Origin: Salminus brasiliensis
Taxonomy: Eukaryota > Chordata > Actinopteri > Characiformes > Bryconidae
Reading direction: 5' to 3'
Assembly (NCBI RefSeq): GCF_030463535.1
Contig: NC_132896.1
Coordinates: 22,611,709-22,675,708, forward strand
DNA length: 64,000 nt
Below are positions 51,501 through 61,899 of this stretch, piece by piece. Below the pieces are notes generated by a model. It worked only from the letters and a program-made list of their open reading frames with translations, made no database searches and was not told the DNA's origin. How positions within the stretch are numbered: the first letter of the stretch is position 1; every line of letters starts with the position of its first letter. The translations under genes and the position numbers were made by a program.

Positions 51501-54500
51501 TTACTAGCACCAAATATCTTTGCACAATATTCCTGTAGCTTATAACAGGACAAATAATAATTCGAAAGGGAATCTATCTGGGTTCCATAATCGGGACAAA
51601 GCAGTGGAGGCTTATGGAATCTTATGGCAGCATTCCTGAGGAATCCTAGCCCATTCCTTACGGTCAATGGCCTCCAGTTCACAAATAATCATGAATTTGT
51701 CTTCTGCAACTGCCTTCCACAGCTATTTTTATGAAGGTTACGGTCACCAATCAGTATGGAACGTACAGGCCGTTGCTTGGAATGCCTTTAGCACATCTGT
51801 GGCCACTGGACATCACTAGCCACTCACATTGGCTCTGGTGTGATGTTGGTCCACTCTTCCTGCAGTCTCTTTCACACTTCACTGACTGTTGTGGGTTTCT
51901 AGGCCATAACTTTGTCATCAAGAATTTTCCAAAGGTTTTCTGTTGGGTTTAGATCTGGACTTTCATTGTTTTAGTGTTTTCAGTTTCAAGGCACTTCTTT
52001 ACCCATTTGCTGTGTGACAGGGGGCATTGTCCTGTTAAAGAATGTTCTGATTTACACTTGCATTCATTCTGCCATGTAGCTGTATGAGCGGTCCAACTCC
52101 TGCTGCTGAAAATCAAACCAAACCATGACGCCTCCTCCACCTTTCATTACACACTTTGGGTTCAGCTTTTCCCCAGTTTGACGACAAACACAATGTTTCC
52201 CATCAGACCCAAATAAATTAAACTTGCTTTCATCACCAAAGTGAACTCTGGACCACTTCTCTTCTGTCCACACATGCTCCATGTGCTCTCTTAATATGTA
52301 TTAACTTAACTATTATATAATTATTGCTTAAATGATGTTTGTAAACCTAACTGTCAAGCCCATATCAGTGCATCTTAGAGTTTGTGTCATTTAATCAGTT
52401 AACCAGTAATATCATCTACATAACCAGTAACATCTTGTAGATTTAAGTCTAACAATTACAGTTACATAAACACAGCTTAAAAGATTTGCAGAGAACATTG
52501 TTTAATCCTTAAGCATCTCTTTTTGAAAGGTTAAATTTGTTTCGCTAAAGTAGCATTAATATAATAACAGTGCTTAATAAGCCTTACCTATAAACATGTA
52601 TAAGCCCTTAGATTTGTTGAAAACATAAGATAACATTATAGCATTAATTCATCATAATTAACCATTAATAAAGCCTGAAATCAATTTTGAGCTATTAAAT
52701 AAATTTATCTCTTTCGGCAGAGTAAATTAATATTTAATAATAATAATAATAATAATAATAACAGTGCTTGCTAAAACCTTAAGCATTTATGAATGTTTTA
52801 AGGGTAGATTTCAGCCTTTACCAAAAAGTGTTCATATGAAGGTTTGTTACTCCTCCCTACATAACCTAAGAGAAATTGGGGTCAATAAATGTGAAGTACG
52901 GGAGCAAAAACTCAATCACAACTTACAGCTTTTACCCATTTTAAAGCACATGAAAGTAAACAAATATCTCGTAAACGCAAGCTACCTGATTTAAGGCCTC
53001 TTCTAACAGAAAAACAAAAAGCTACCTACTCTATTCTGACCTGCACCACAAAAATAAACAAAGGACAGGCCGTTGGGTGCCTACATGCTGTAAAATTAAA
53101 TTAATTTGATTAAATTTAAGATTAATTTAAAATAAGATTAATTTAGACATTAACTAGTGTGAAAAAAAAAATGTTGTAATTAGGGCTGCACAAAAAACCT
53201 GAGTGATATTTTGTTGTTCTGCGATATATATTACCATATTAAAATATATAATAATTTTCACCAGATTTCTCTATAGGTCAATAATCCAACATCATGATAT
53301 TACTAATGTCCTTTGTGTATCGAAGATTGCATTGAAGAATGATATTGCGCAGATATAATCAGTGACTTGTGGATGTCATTTATAATGAGAACTGTGCAAA
53401 TTGTCCTTTTGTATGCAAGTTGACGCATGATGTGTATGATTTAATTTGCCTTATGTGACAGTAAACAGATTACTTAATTTAGTACTGCTTATTACTGCCA
53501 TAAGTACTGTTAATGTACCCTTATTGTAAAGTGTTGCCCCTAATTTCATACGAGCTACATCTTAGCCAAAACGTATGTTCCTCACTATTATCTGAAACAC
53601 TCAATAACAATATGTACAGCCATACAATATATTGAAAACCTCCCAGTCTTTATCTGCCACATTAAAGCCTGATAGATTACCTAACACTTTTGAAAACACA
53701 TTTCAATCTACTAATAAAAGCTTGCACAGTAGTAAAATAAACTCATACCTTAAAACAAACGATACTGAAAGCAGAGCGTAAATGGTGCTTAACCAAGCCG
53801 GCAGGAATTACATAGACGAGAACAACAAACGATCCTAGAGTACTCTAGTAAAATTCATAAATTAATTATTGCTTCTGTTAAACTGAACATTCTACTTAAG
53901 GTCAACTATCTTTTTGACACCCATTAACCCACCTCTGGGCTGGTTTTCCTCTCTAAACTTAGCAGTAAATTCATTCTACTGGAAAGGTTTACTCAGATAA
54001 AATAAGCCAATTCTAACACAGCTAATTCAATACAAAATATTACATGGAACACATCTCTACCCATAAAATGCACCTAATGGGCCACAACGCCACCAACACC
54101 TGTACACACCAACTACAATAGATGACCATCATGCATTCTGGAACTGCATTCTGGCATCCCACTCTCCCCCACCATAGCCCTGCTTGGTGACCTTTCCACT
54201 CCATCAACCCCAAAACATCAAACATTCATCATCATTTCTACAACAGTGGCTAAAAAAACCCAAAAAAACAAAACAAAAACATTTTACGTAAGTGGAAAGG
54301 CTGAACCAAATTAACAATAAACACTGGTACAATTTGCTACTTGAATATTAAAATTTGGACAACTTACATTTACCATTATAGATTCACCCAAAATTGCTAA
54401 TTAAGGGAGCTTAATTGAGATTTAATTTTCACAATGTTTTGATGTCTTGAACATTGTTAAACAGTGTTTTACAATGTTCTATGTCTTGCTTTTTCTAAAA

Positions 54501-57500
54501 AATAAATTGTGTTTTGTATAGTTTAAATGCAGCCTACAGTTCAGTATGTTAATTGGACTATAATAATTCCCTGCTACACTTGCACACAGCACAAGAGTTT
54601 CCTGTTTCTCCCATTTTTCCCCGTGGCACTGTGTACTCTGCTAGAGGTATGCTACAAGTGTAATGTGTAATATCAATCATATTACTAACCCTGTGCGCTT
54701 ATGATGATTACTTTAATAAAAATTGAAACATTGAGTAAAAAAATTAACAATTCATAATTTTTAATGGTAGGTTTGTTTTTACAGTCAGATAGAATATCCA
54801 CTCATTTGCATTTCATTGAGTAAGTAAATAAGTATTTGATCCCCTAGCAAAACAATACTTAGTACTGGGTGGCAAAAGCCTTGTTGGCAGGCACAGGAGG
54901 CACACGTTTCTTGTAGTTGATGAGCAGGTTTGCGCACATCAGGAGGAATTGTGGTCCACTCCTCTTTGCAGATCATCTCTAAATCATTTAGGTTTTGAGG
55001 CTGTCGCTTGGCAACTTGAAGCTTCAGCTTCCTTCACAGGTTTTCTATGGAGTTAAGGTCCAGAGACTGGCTAGGCCACTCCATGATCTTAATGTGCTTC
55101 TTCTTAAGCCACTCCTTTGTTGCTTTGGCTGAATTTTTTGGGTCATTGTCATGCTGGAAGACCTATCTATGGCCCATTTTCAGCATCCTGGCAAAGGAAA
55201 GTTTTTATTTAGTATTTTACGGTACATGGCCCTGTATCGTCCCGTCAATGCATGGGAACATAGTCAGCATTTCTCTTTCTCCAAACACGGCAAGTTGATG
55301 CCAAAGACCTCGATTTTGGTCATATCTGGCCAATGATTCATTGGCAAACTTCAGACGGACCTGCCCATGTGCCTTTTTCAGCAGTGGAACATTGAGGCCA
55401 CTGCAGGATTTTAATCCATTATGACGGTGTTACCAATGGGGTTTGTTTTGGGGGACTGTGGTCCCAGCTGCATTGAGATCATTAACATGGATCATTTACT
55501 CTGGACCATTTACACTAGAACAGACTATAAACTTAGTCTATGGCTCTAGTGCCATCAAGATTATGTTGGTGGCATTATCAATTTGTTCTTTCCTAGCTGA
55601 AAGCGATCATGCTTGGGTTTCATATCTATGACTAAATTTATCAGAGTGTCTAATCTTTATTGAGAAACATTGGCCCAATAGTACTACACATCAATAGATA
55701 GAGAGAGATAGACAGACAGACAGAGAGTTCCATTGATAAACGTCCCCACTTAGAAAAAAAACAAAACTAAAAACCAAAGTAGTAACATGAAAAATTTTGT
55801 TTTTCCCCGCAGTGGGGAAATTCCCAGTGTAACAGCAGAAAGGGATAGCAAGACACTCAGTTACAAAAATTTGGATAAATAATTTACACTATATACACAA
55901 TATAAATAAGAATTAAAAGAGCAATAACAATACTATTTACAGCAAAAGACTGTTAATTGCACATGGGGGGGGGGGGGGGGGGTATTGCACATAGTATTCC
56001 CTGAACATGAACATGTGTGTGTAGTTAAGTGTGTGTGTATATATGGTCCGCTGGGAGCAGTGCTGGTTGTGCAGTCTGACGGCAGCAGGAAGGAAGGACC
56101 TGCGATACCGCTCCTTCACACACTTGGGGTGAAGCAGCCTGTCGCTAAAGGAGCTGCCCAGTGCTGCCAGAGTCTCATGCATGGGGTGGGAGCTGTTCTC
56201 CAGCATGGATGCCAGCTTAGCGGTCATCCTCCTGTCTCCCACCACCTGCACTGGGTCTAAGAAGCACCCCAGGACAGAGCCGGCCTTCTTTATGAGTTTG
56301 TCCAGTCTCTTCTTATCTGCCTTCGAGATGCTACTGCCCCAGCAGACCACTCCATAAAAGACGGCAGATGCGACCACTGTGTCGAAGAACGTCCTCAGGA
56401 GAGCTCCCTGCACTCCAAAGGACCTCAATCTCCTCAGCAGGTAACACCACCATTGCGCCTCATGGCCAATTTTGCTCATGAAGGAAGCAAAATGGCTCTC
56501 AGCCGCTCAAAAACTCTTTAATAATCTTTCTTGCTAGGCATAGAAGAGGGAACAAGGTAATGGCTACATTTTAAACAATATTTTATTGAGATAAACAGGT
56601 ATTTAACATACAGGCATCAAAAATCAATTTTAAGATTTTCTTTCCTTCTTATATCCCCGAAACCCTCCCTCTACCCCTCCCCACTGCCCTGCTTAAACTG
56701 CCTTTAGAGGCATTATATACACTAAACAATGTATATAATAAACATATGTAAATTATAAACATATATCATATTGGTTAGCCATTCCACATTAAGATAATGT
56801 TGGAGCTTATTTCACTTAGCCTAAGGTGATGGCCTGCATATTTTGCAAGTGGGTTAACACTGGGTTCCAAGTTTTACACATTTCTTTTCAATTTTTCAAA
56901 TTTTATCTTTCAGGCCATTAAGCCAGTGTGTAAATTTAGGGGGGTGTGTTGATTTCCAATATAACAAAATTCTTCTCTGTGCTAGAAATATGGCAAAAGC
57001 CCAGCATTGCTCTTTATTATTCACTGATGCACCACTTTCCAGAACCCCAAAGATTTGCAAGCTAGGCTGCACAACATCAAACGCTACAGATAAAAATTTA
57101 ATAATGGCCATCCAGAACTCTGACAATCTGGGAAATGCCCAGAACATACGTGTTGTGGAGGGCCATCGATGTTCCATCAATTCTGCTTAATGCCTTATCC
57201 CAGGTTTCATCAGACAGTTCCATTCCAAGCTCCTCCTCCCATTCAGAATGTTTTCTCCTCAGTGTTCTTTTTTTGAGAGAGAGAATGGTATAATAAATTG
57301 GATAAGAGCGTCTGCTAAAAGCCATAAATGTAAATGTAAAGCATGATGTTGCCACCCCCATGCTTCACAGCTGGTATGGTGTTCTTTGGATGCAACTCAG
57401 CATTCACTCTCCTCCAAACAGTTCTACTTTGGTTTCATCTGACCATAAGACATTCTTCCAATACTCTTCTGGAACATCCAAATGCTCTCTAGCAAACTTC

Positions 57501-60500
57501 CGACGCGCCTGGATATGTACTGGCTTAAGCAGGGAAACACGTCTGGCACTGCAAGATCTGAGTCCCTGCTGGCGTAGTGCGTTACTGACGGTAGCCTTTG
57601 CAACGTTGGTCCCAGCTTTCTGCAGGTCATTCACTAGGTCCTCCCGTGTGGTTCTGGGATTTTTGTTCACCGTTCTTGTGATCATTTTGACCCCATGGGC
57701 TGAGATCTTGCGTGGGGCCCCTGATCGAGGGAGATTAGCAGTGGTCTTGTAGGTCTTCCATTTTCTGATTATTGCTCCCACAGGGGATTTCTTCACACCA
57801 AGCTGCTTGCATATTGCAGATTCAGTCTTCCCGGCCTGGTGCAGGTCTACACTTTTGTTTCTGGTGTCCTTCGACAGCTCTTTGGTCTTCACCATAGTGG
57901 AGTTTGGAGTGTGACTATTTGAGGTTGTGGGCAGATGTCTTTTATACTGTTAACGAGTTCAAACAGGTGCCATTACAGCCAATACAGGTAATGAGTGGAG
58001 GACAGAGAAGCCTCTTAAAGAAGTTGTTACAGGTCTGTGAAAGCCAGAAATCTTGCTTGTTTGTAGGTGACCAAATACTTATTTTCCACCATTATTTGCA
58101 AATAAATTCTTTAAAAATCAGACAATGTGATTTTCAGAATTTTTTCTCTCATTTTGTCTCTCATAGTTGAAGTCTACCTATGATGTCAATTACAGGCCTC
58201 TCATTTTTTTAAGTGGGAGAACTTGCACAATTGGTGACTGACTAAATACTTTTTTCTCCACTGTATGACAAATGGCAAAAATTAACGCAATTGCGCCCAA
58301 ATTTGTGGAGTGGATTTAACAACTGGACATAATGTATACTGTAAAATCAGGAGGGGCGGTTTAGCAGTAACTAAGGCAGCCAATGATGTTAGACAAGAGC
58401 TAGATTCCATTTTACAGTAGTCTGTCTGCGGAGACTGCATCCAGTATATTATTTTTTGCAAATTTGCTGCCCAACAATAGTGCATAAAGTTATGGAGTAT
58501 AAATCCACCCTGAGACTTTGATCTTTGAAGAAGCTCTTTACGCACTCTAGGGACCTTACCACACCATAAGAATGATGTAATCATTTTATCTATTGTTTGA
58601 AAGAACAATTTCGGAAGGAATATCGAGAGACTCTGGAACAGATATAAAAATCTGGGCAGTACGTTAATTTTTAAGCAATTAATTCTACCTGCAAGGGTTA
58701 GACGTAAAATATTCAATTTCTGAAGATAAGATTTTAGTTTATTCAGCTGGTATGAAATTATTTGTATAAAAGGTTGGCCATCATTAATTCCTAGGTATCT
58801 GAAGCCTGACTTGCTTTTGCGGAAAGGCAGGTCCGTGTTTTGAATTTGTAGAGCTGGGCGGTTTAAAAGAAAGCATTCACTCTCAGAAAAATTTTGCTTA
58901 TACCCCGAAAAACTGCCGAATGTATGAGATTTCAACTATGTTTTGGGTACAGGAAACAGGGGGCTGATATAAATAATAAGAGATCAGCATCAGCTTTCTT
59001 TATGTTCCATGTCCCCTCTGCAAATTCTATATATGGATTGAGAGGCATTGAGCATAATAGATAGGGCTAGAAGCTATAGCCTTAGCAAAAAATTACATCT
59101 GTATTTAAAAGTGAAGTCTATATGAGAGTGATGGTTGCTTTGGTGAGGGTTTGGGGCAAGGTCCCTAGATTTTGAGAGTACTCTTACATTTCTAAAAGAA
59201 GGGCAGCTAATTAGCTGTGATTTAAAAAAAAAAAAATCAACTGGATAGGGTCAGGCGCTTTCCCACTTTGCATTGCTGTTATGGATGCCATAATCTCTTC
59301 AAGCTCTAAGGATCAATACAGCATGTCTTTTACTTCGGAGTTAATTTTAACAATATTTAGGTTATTCAAAAAAGTGAGCATGGTTGAGTCATCCTCAGGA
59401 ATGTCAGAAAAACATAAGTCTACTTAGGAAAGGTGGAGTTAATTTCACACAGATCCACAGTAAGTTCACTGGATGGTTTATGAATCTGTGGGATGAGCCA
59501 GGAAGCAGATTCGCGTTTTAGCTGTTGAGCTAGCAGGCGACGAGGCTTTTCACTGTGCTCATGTATTCAACCACGTGAACGAAGAAAACATTGTTCTGTT
59601 TTTTTCTGTGGATAAAAGATTATAAAGTGTTTGAAGACTCAACCTTTTCTTGCAGAGTGCAGGACATGGGGAGGTAGAATACTGATGATCCAATTGTCTT
59701 ATCGTGTCAAGTTTTTTCAGTTTGGAGTTCATTGCTTTATTATTTAGTATGATGTCCTACTGTTCAAACGGTCTCAGACTGTCACACAGTTCAAATCTCC
59801 ACCAAAAATTCGATTGGGAATTTAAGTTGGGTAAAAGGGAGATAATCTTAGAAATAAAATGTACATCATCCCAGTTAGGGGCGTAAATATAAACAAGAGC
59901 CACAGGAGTTTGGCACAGGGAGCCAGATACAATAAATCTACCCTGCGGGTCAGAGGTTACATTGGTGGGGGAGAACTGGATATTTTTATGAATCAATATA
60001 GCAGTACCTCTCGCTGTAGTATTAAAGCAGGAATGGAAGACCTGTGCCACCCACTTTTTTTAAGCTTGTTTTTTTAAAGGTTGTCTAGCCGGTCAAGTAT
60101 GGATGCGTTTTGACTCTGCAGAGATTTGATGGTAGCTTCAGCAACAGTGAGACGTTCAAAGTTTTTACTTGCAATAGACTCCACTGTCAACCGTGTCGCA
60201 GGTTGAATGCTGAGGAAGGTCACTGACTAAAGATGTTAATGCAAAACCAAAAGCAAATTTCGATCGAACAGGTGTTTAGTGCAAAATAATCAGGCGAGCC
60301 CCCATCTTACGGCCGTCTTCAATATGTTCGAACCAGAGAGAATTTAATGTATTTCACATGCTCTTATAAAGCAAGCGATTGCACTTCTATAATAGAATAT
60401 TTTAATATTCTATTGGTTTTGTAATGATAGATGTAAAAAGTTAACGTAAGAATGTTAAGATAAATGTTTACCACTAGTAGGTGGCAGCAATTGTAACTGA

Positions 60501-61580
60501 TGGAGAGTTAGAATTGAGTGTGTTGTTGAAGAGAATGAAAAAGCCATGTGTATGTTTGCTTATAGAGCTTATAAAATAAATGGTTAGGTTCAGTGAGTTA
60601 ATGTATGATGTGTGTAGTAAATCAAAGCTTTGTAGTTTTATATTGTTTCAAATGTCATGTTTTCCTGTTGCACAGTAAAATAGCACCACAATACACACTA
60701 GACTGTTTTTTACCTACTGCTTACAGCTTACTGCTGCAGGCTGTGAATGACTGTTAATGGTGCCTTAAGGAAAGCCACGTTTAAAACACAGAATTGGAAC
60801 AGTTTAAAATTAAAATATGCTTGTACTGACCCCTATTAAGATCCACTTGATTGGATCAGGACACCTCTAGTCCCCAGTGTTAACCAACTTTTACTGTTCT
60901 TTGTAACCAAGCATGCTTAAGCTTGTTCTGCTGGTGGTCCAAGTTTGGACTTCTGAATGAATCACGTCTGAAGCATGAAGCATGGCATTTGCAGTATACA
61001 GCAACAGAGTGTGTATACATTGGACTGTATTATGCCTTATGTCACCAGAGAGAGAAATTGTGGTACAATTGATAAACCCTTGTTCTGTCCTACGCAACCC
61101 TTCAAATGGATGCAATTGGTTTTACAGCAGGACCCAGGGGGTAAGGTTGGGGTGTTCTGGCAGAAGATATAAAGGCACTTTTAGATTGGTTGGAACAGCT
61201 TATATTTCAAATGACCGTTTTGTCTTATCTGACCAAACTGTTGTCAAGCCCATCTTGTAGTAATATTGTGGTTACAGAAATTGTCAGACATGGAAAACAT
61301 AGGTAATTTCACAGCTTACACTTTATCTTGTGCTCTCCAGTCTAATGAGCTATACAAAAATATAGCTGCCATAAGGTGGGATGACACATTTGTCCTCCAT
61401 ACTTAGATTTATGGCGAACTACTGTAAATATGACTGCACCACATGAAAGCAATGAGTCCTACCTCTCGATGACTGTGATCCACAGGCATCACAACAGGTT
61501 TTGGATTCGTGTTGAAGAGAGGCAGCTTTAGGAACCCAACTGAAATCAATCCTAGGACCATAACGGGAACAAGAAATCTC
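39525..61580 (-). CDS. st3gal5: ST3GAL5, lactosylceramide alpha-2,3-sialyltransferase (5' end missing)
   Basis: ST3GAL5 transfers sialic acid from CMP-Neu5Ac to lactosylceramide to make ganglioside GM3. It is a Golgi type II membrane protein. Coding exons: 61463-61580, 47797-48134, 43535-43721, 42920-43078, 39525-39782; junctions are GT/AG and phases agree, giving about 352 residues. Visible in order: signal anchor [18 protein letters not shown]; sialylmotif L ([19 protein letters not shown]); [23 protein letters not shown]-like stretch ([10 protein letters not shown]); [11 protein letters not shown]; sialylmotif S ([12 protein letters not shown]); motif III HYYDN; motif VS HNVDQE with the catalytic-type His; end [10 protein letters not shown]. 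The wording is closer to human ST3GAL5 than to other ST3GAL proteins I remember, but a teleost-specific paralogue cannot be excluded. The first bases of the cytoplasmic tail lie in an upstream exon not seen in the window. Introns hold many transposons, one potentially intact. Confidence 0.92.
40206..41778 (-). mobile_element. Tc1/mariner transposon, apparently complete, IR/DR ends
   Basis: 1573 bp flanked by TA on both sides (40204-40205, 41779-41780). The terminal repeats begin CAAACCGGATTCCAAAAAA and are about 205 bp long. Each holds an outer and an inner copy of the direct repeat (outer TTCCAAAAAAATTGGGACA at 40215-40233 with inner 40382-40400; right inner 41568-41586, right outer 41751-41769). 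This is the IR/DR layout of Sleeping Beauty-type elements. It contains an uninterrupted transposase gene and lies in the last ST3GAL5 intron. Confidence 0.93.
40410..41480 (-). CDS. Tc1-family transposase, uninterrupted, DD34E
   Basis: A 356-residue cut-and-paste transposase that would bind the terminal repeats and move the element into TA sites. The N-terminus has a paired-like helix-turn-helix region (about residues 26-68, [19 protein letters not shown]), then a GRPR-like hinge (KGQGRKTLL, 75-82) and a second DNA-binding stretch. The catalytic triad is complete: D172 (WSDESRF), D260 (QQDNARPH) and E295 (PIENIW), with 34 residues between the last two. The length fits active Tc1 proteins (about 340). 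Start at ATG 41480; an ATG at codon 19 (MVRGSPIPP) is an equally good start. No stops or frameshifts. Whether it is active cannot be told from sequence. Confidence 0.92.
   Translation of the reverse strand: MIGYKKSFSECQCLSEAKMVRGSPIPPLLRRKIVQQYQNGVTQRKIAKTFKLSSSTMLNIIKRFRESGTIAVRKGQGRKTLLDARDLRALKRHCTSNRDATVKEITEWAQEYFQKSLSVNTIHRAIRCCQLKLYSAKRKPFLSKLHKLRCFHWARGLLKWSVAKWKTVLWSDESRFEVLYGTLGRHVIRTREDKDNPSCYQCSVQKPASLMVWGCISACGMGSLHVWKGTINAENYVQVLEQHMFPRHLFQGRPCIFQQDNARPHSAAITTSWLRSRRIRVLKWSACSPDLSPIENIWRIIKRKVRQRRPKTIEQLEACIRHEWESIPISKLEKLVSSVPRRLLSVVRRRGDATQW
42130..42900. other. ST3GAL5 intron, unassigned open frames
   Basis: Overlapping open frames exist on both strands (plus 42375-42857, minus 42434-42760) without splice sites or a family I know. 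They may be an old repeat; neither is supported as a gene. Confidence 0.3.
42920..43078 (-). CDS. st3gal5: ST3GAL5 exon before sialylmotif S
   Basis: 53 codons in phase 0: [36 protein letters not shown] and QRLWGWDQ, then donor GTAAAT. Confidence 0.95.
43535..43721 (-). CDS. st3gal5: ST3GAL5 middle exon
   Basis: Acceptor CACACAG; encodes [33 protein letters not shown] and [11 protein letters not shown], ending GV before GTGAGT. The upstream AG plus its first A forms the Arg codon of the L motif. Confidence 0.95.
44155..44960 (-). mobile_element. Old L2-like LINE copy, 3' part
   Basis: Minus-strand words such as [31 protein letters not shown] and [18 protein letters not shown] match the ORF2 C-terminus of the LINE at 45235, but with frameshifts and stops. 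The 3' end carries the same AATGAC-type tail near 44165. Confidence 0.75.
45235..47226 (-). mobile_element. L2-like LINE, truncated, with endonuclease tail and RT
   Basis: A non-LTR retrotransposon that copies itself by target-primed reverse transcription. Minus-strand order: endonuclease end ([25 protein letters not shown], 47226 to about 47000), then RT ([72 protein letters not shown]), then the C-terminal [19 protein letters not shown] (45813-45600). Frame changes occur near 46900, 46640 and 46270, and part of the thumb between about 46120 and 45960 is shortened. The 3' end at 45235 has ACAATAAAAC-type sequence. Clade (L2 within the Jockey group) is from memory. It lies in an ST3GAL5 intron. 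Confidence 0.85.
45522..45553. repeat. (GA)n microsatellite
   Basis: About 16 GA units inside the 3' region of the L2-like LINE. The sister copy at 63230 has only a short GAGAGAGAGA, so the tract has expanded here. Confidence 0.95.
47797..48134 (-). CDS. st3gal5: ST3GAL5 exon with sialylmotif L
   Basis: Acceptor TTTACAG, donor AAG|GTAAGA. It encodes the stem and the CMP-sialic-acid-binding L motif ([12 protein letters not shown] through NNFSVIL), with the Cys expected to pair with the S-motif Cys. Confidence 0.95.
48220..49660. other. ST3GAL5 intron, no feature recognised
   Basis: AT-rich intron DNA. Open frame 49089-49337 on the minus strand has no recognisable domain. Confidence 0.4.
49665..49990 (+). 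mobile_element. Tc1 transposase fragment
   Basis: Plus-strand words [20 protein letters not shown] followed by TKVSF contain the first catalytic Asp region of a Tc1 protein (W-T-D-E-T-K). GGGSVMF-like sequence follows in another frame. Its left side has the ACATGACTGTA terminal-repeat words. The rest is missing. Confidence 0.6.
49991..50860. other. ST3GAL5 intron, no gene recognised
   Basis: AT-rich intron DNA with a GT run near 50583-50598. Nothing supports a gene. Confidence 0.4.
50864..51720 (-). repeat. Transposon-like repeat, class uncertain
   Basis: Words such as CTGGCAGCGTTCCTGAGGAA (near 50915) and GGCAGCATTCCTGAGGAATC (near 51625) recur within the block, which suggests two partial copies of one repeat. 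Phrases resemble the antisense of DNA-transposon 5' regions in fish. No transposase domain was recognised. Confidence 0.35.
51721..52310 (-). mobile_element. Tc1-like transposase remnant
   Basis: The minus-strand frame 52064-52282 reads [20 protein letters not shown], then [20 protein letters not shown] and GGGGVMVW. This holds the first catalytic Asp (FGDESKF) and the following GGGSVMVWG-type motif of Tc1 proteins. The downstream part is eroded. Confidence 0.75.
52311..53870. other. ST3GAL5 intron, unassigned
   Basis: AT-rich intron with a (TAA)n run near 52735-52760. A plus-strand open frame (52764-52994) has no recognised domain. Confidence 0.4.
53880..54560 (+). mobile_element. Possible L1-like ORF2 C-terminal remnant
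   Basis: Plus-strand words [29 protein letters not shown] and [18 protein letters not shown] resemble the poorly conserved C-terminus of fish L1-like ORF2 (H-x-FW-x-C, then ALLG). Several stops are present. The assignment is tentative. Confidence 0.4.
54785..55640 (-). mobile_element. Tc1-like remnant
   Basis: Contains AGTAAATAAGTATTTGATCC and, further in, TCTATGGAGTTAAGGTCCAG and CACTCCATGATCTTAATGTG, the antisense of a Tc1 catalytic region (minus-strand words ...[13 protein letters not shown] in the DLNPIE position). Frames are broken and the far terminal repeat is not seen. Confidence 0.55.
55660..56540 (-). mobile_element. LINE ORF2 C-terminus (L2-like)
   Basis: The minus-strand frame 55937-56479 reads [20 protein letters not shown], then [40 protein letters not shown] and [18 protein letters not shown]. 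This is the ORF2 tail of a non-LTR retrotransposon family different from the one at 45235. The 3' region has an 18-G homopolymer (55965-55982) and a CAGACAGACAGA/GATAGAGA repeat near 55695-55725. Only the 3' part is present. Confidence 0.8.
57340..58263 (-). mobile_element. Tc1 element, one end missing
   Basis: The right end, read on the minus strand after TA (58264-58265), is CAGTGGAGAAAAAAGTATTT, then CAATTGTGCAAGTTCTCCCA, as in the remnant at 10767. The transposase N-terminus is at 57404-57895. The left side stops within the catalytic region near 57340, and is followed by a short GGATAAGAGCGTCTGCTAAA stretch, a phrase common in fish repeats. The element split an L1-like LINE. Confidence 0.85.
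57404..57895 (-). pseudogene. Tc1 transposase, N-terminal half
   Basis: 163 residues from ATG 57895: [20 protein letters not shown], helix-turn-helix words ([20 protein letters not shown]), a GRPR-like hinge (RSGAPRKIS), a second DNA-binding part ([17 protein letters not shown]), and the first catalytic Asp in [13 protein letters not shown]. The frame then ends, and VKHGGGNIM-type words continue briefly to 57340. The second Asp and the Glu are absent, so it cannot catalyse transposition. Confidence 0.9.
60350..61460. other. ST3GAL5 intron, no gene recognised
   Basis: AT-rich intron DNA. Plus-strand frames near 60975-61260 have protein-like composition but no domain I recognise; they may come from an old transposon. 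Confidence 0.35.
61463..61580 (-). CDS. st3gal5: ST3GAL5 exon with signal anchor
   Basis: Acceptor CCCACAG, donor GAG|GTAGGA. It encodes [19 protein letters not shown] and ends MPVDHSHRE in phase 0. The first base completes a codon from an unseen upstream exon. Confidence 0.88.
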
Positions 61581-61899
61581 CTGTGGGATTAAAGACATTT
61601 AATTTCATCAGTGCCAATTACCTAGTTTTGGTTCCACTGTCCTAAAATGCATGTTTATTTCTATATATGACATAAATGGATTGATCTTATTCTTATTGAT
61701 CTAATTATTATTTCTACTTATGCTGAGTACTACAAACTAACTGGCCAATGGCAGCCATAGGATTCGAAAGATTAAGTAGCTCAAAAATGTAGCTCAAAAA
61801 TGCAGGGGACTCTCCTGACCGCTCTCCTAACTGCTGTATTGTGGAAATGCATCCAAAAATTTATCTTTACAATCAACTTTACACGTCTGCTAGTCAATG

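Larger units (their letters stand above)
56560..60340 (-). mobile_element. L1-like LINE interrupted by a Tc1 element
   Basis: Minus-strand order from high to low coordinate: coiled-coil-like ORF1 end ([19 protein letters not shown], near 60150-60070), endonuclease words ([19 protein letters not shown] and [10 protein letters not shown], 60010-59860), then RT-thumb region in frame 58282-58935 ([44 protein letters not shown]). After the Tc1 insertion (57340-58263), the ORF2 C-terminus continues ([56 protein letters not shown], 57260-56896). The 3' untranslated region follows to about 56560. Many stops: it is dead. The L1 assignment is from memory of fish L1-like proteins. Confidence 0.75.
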
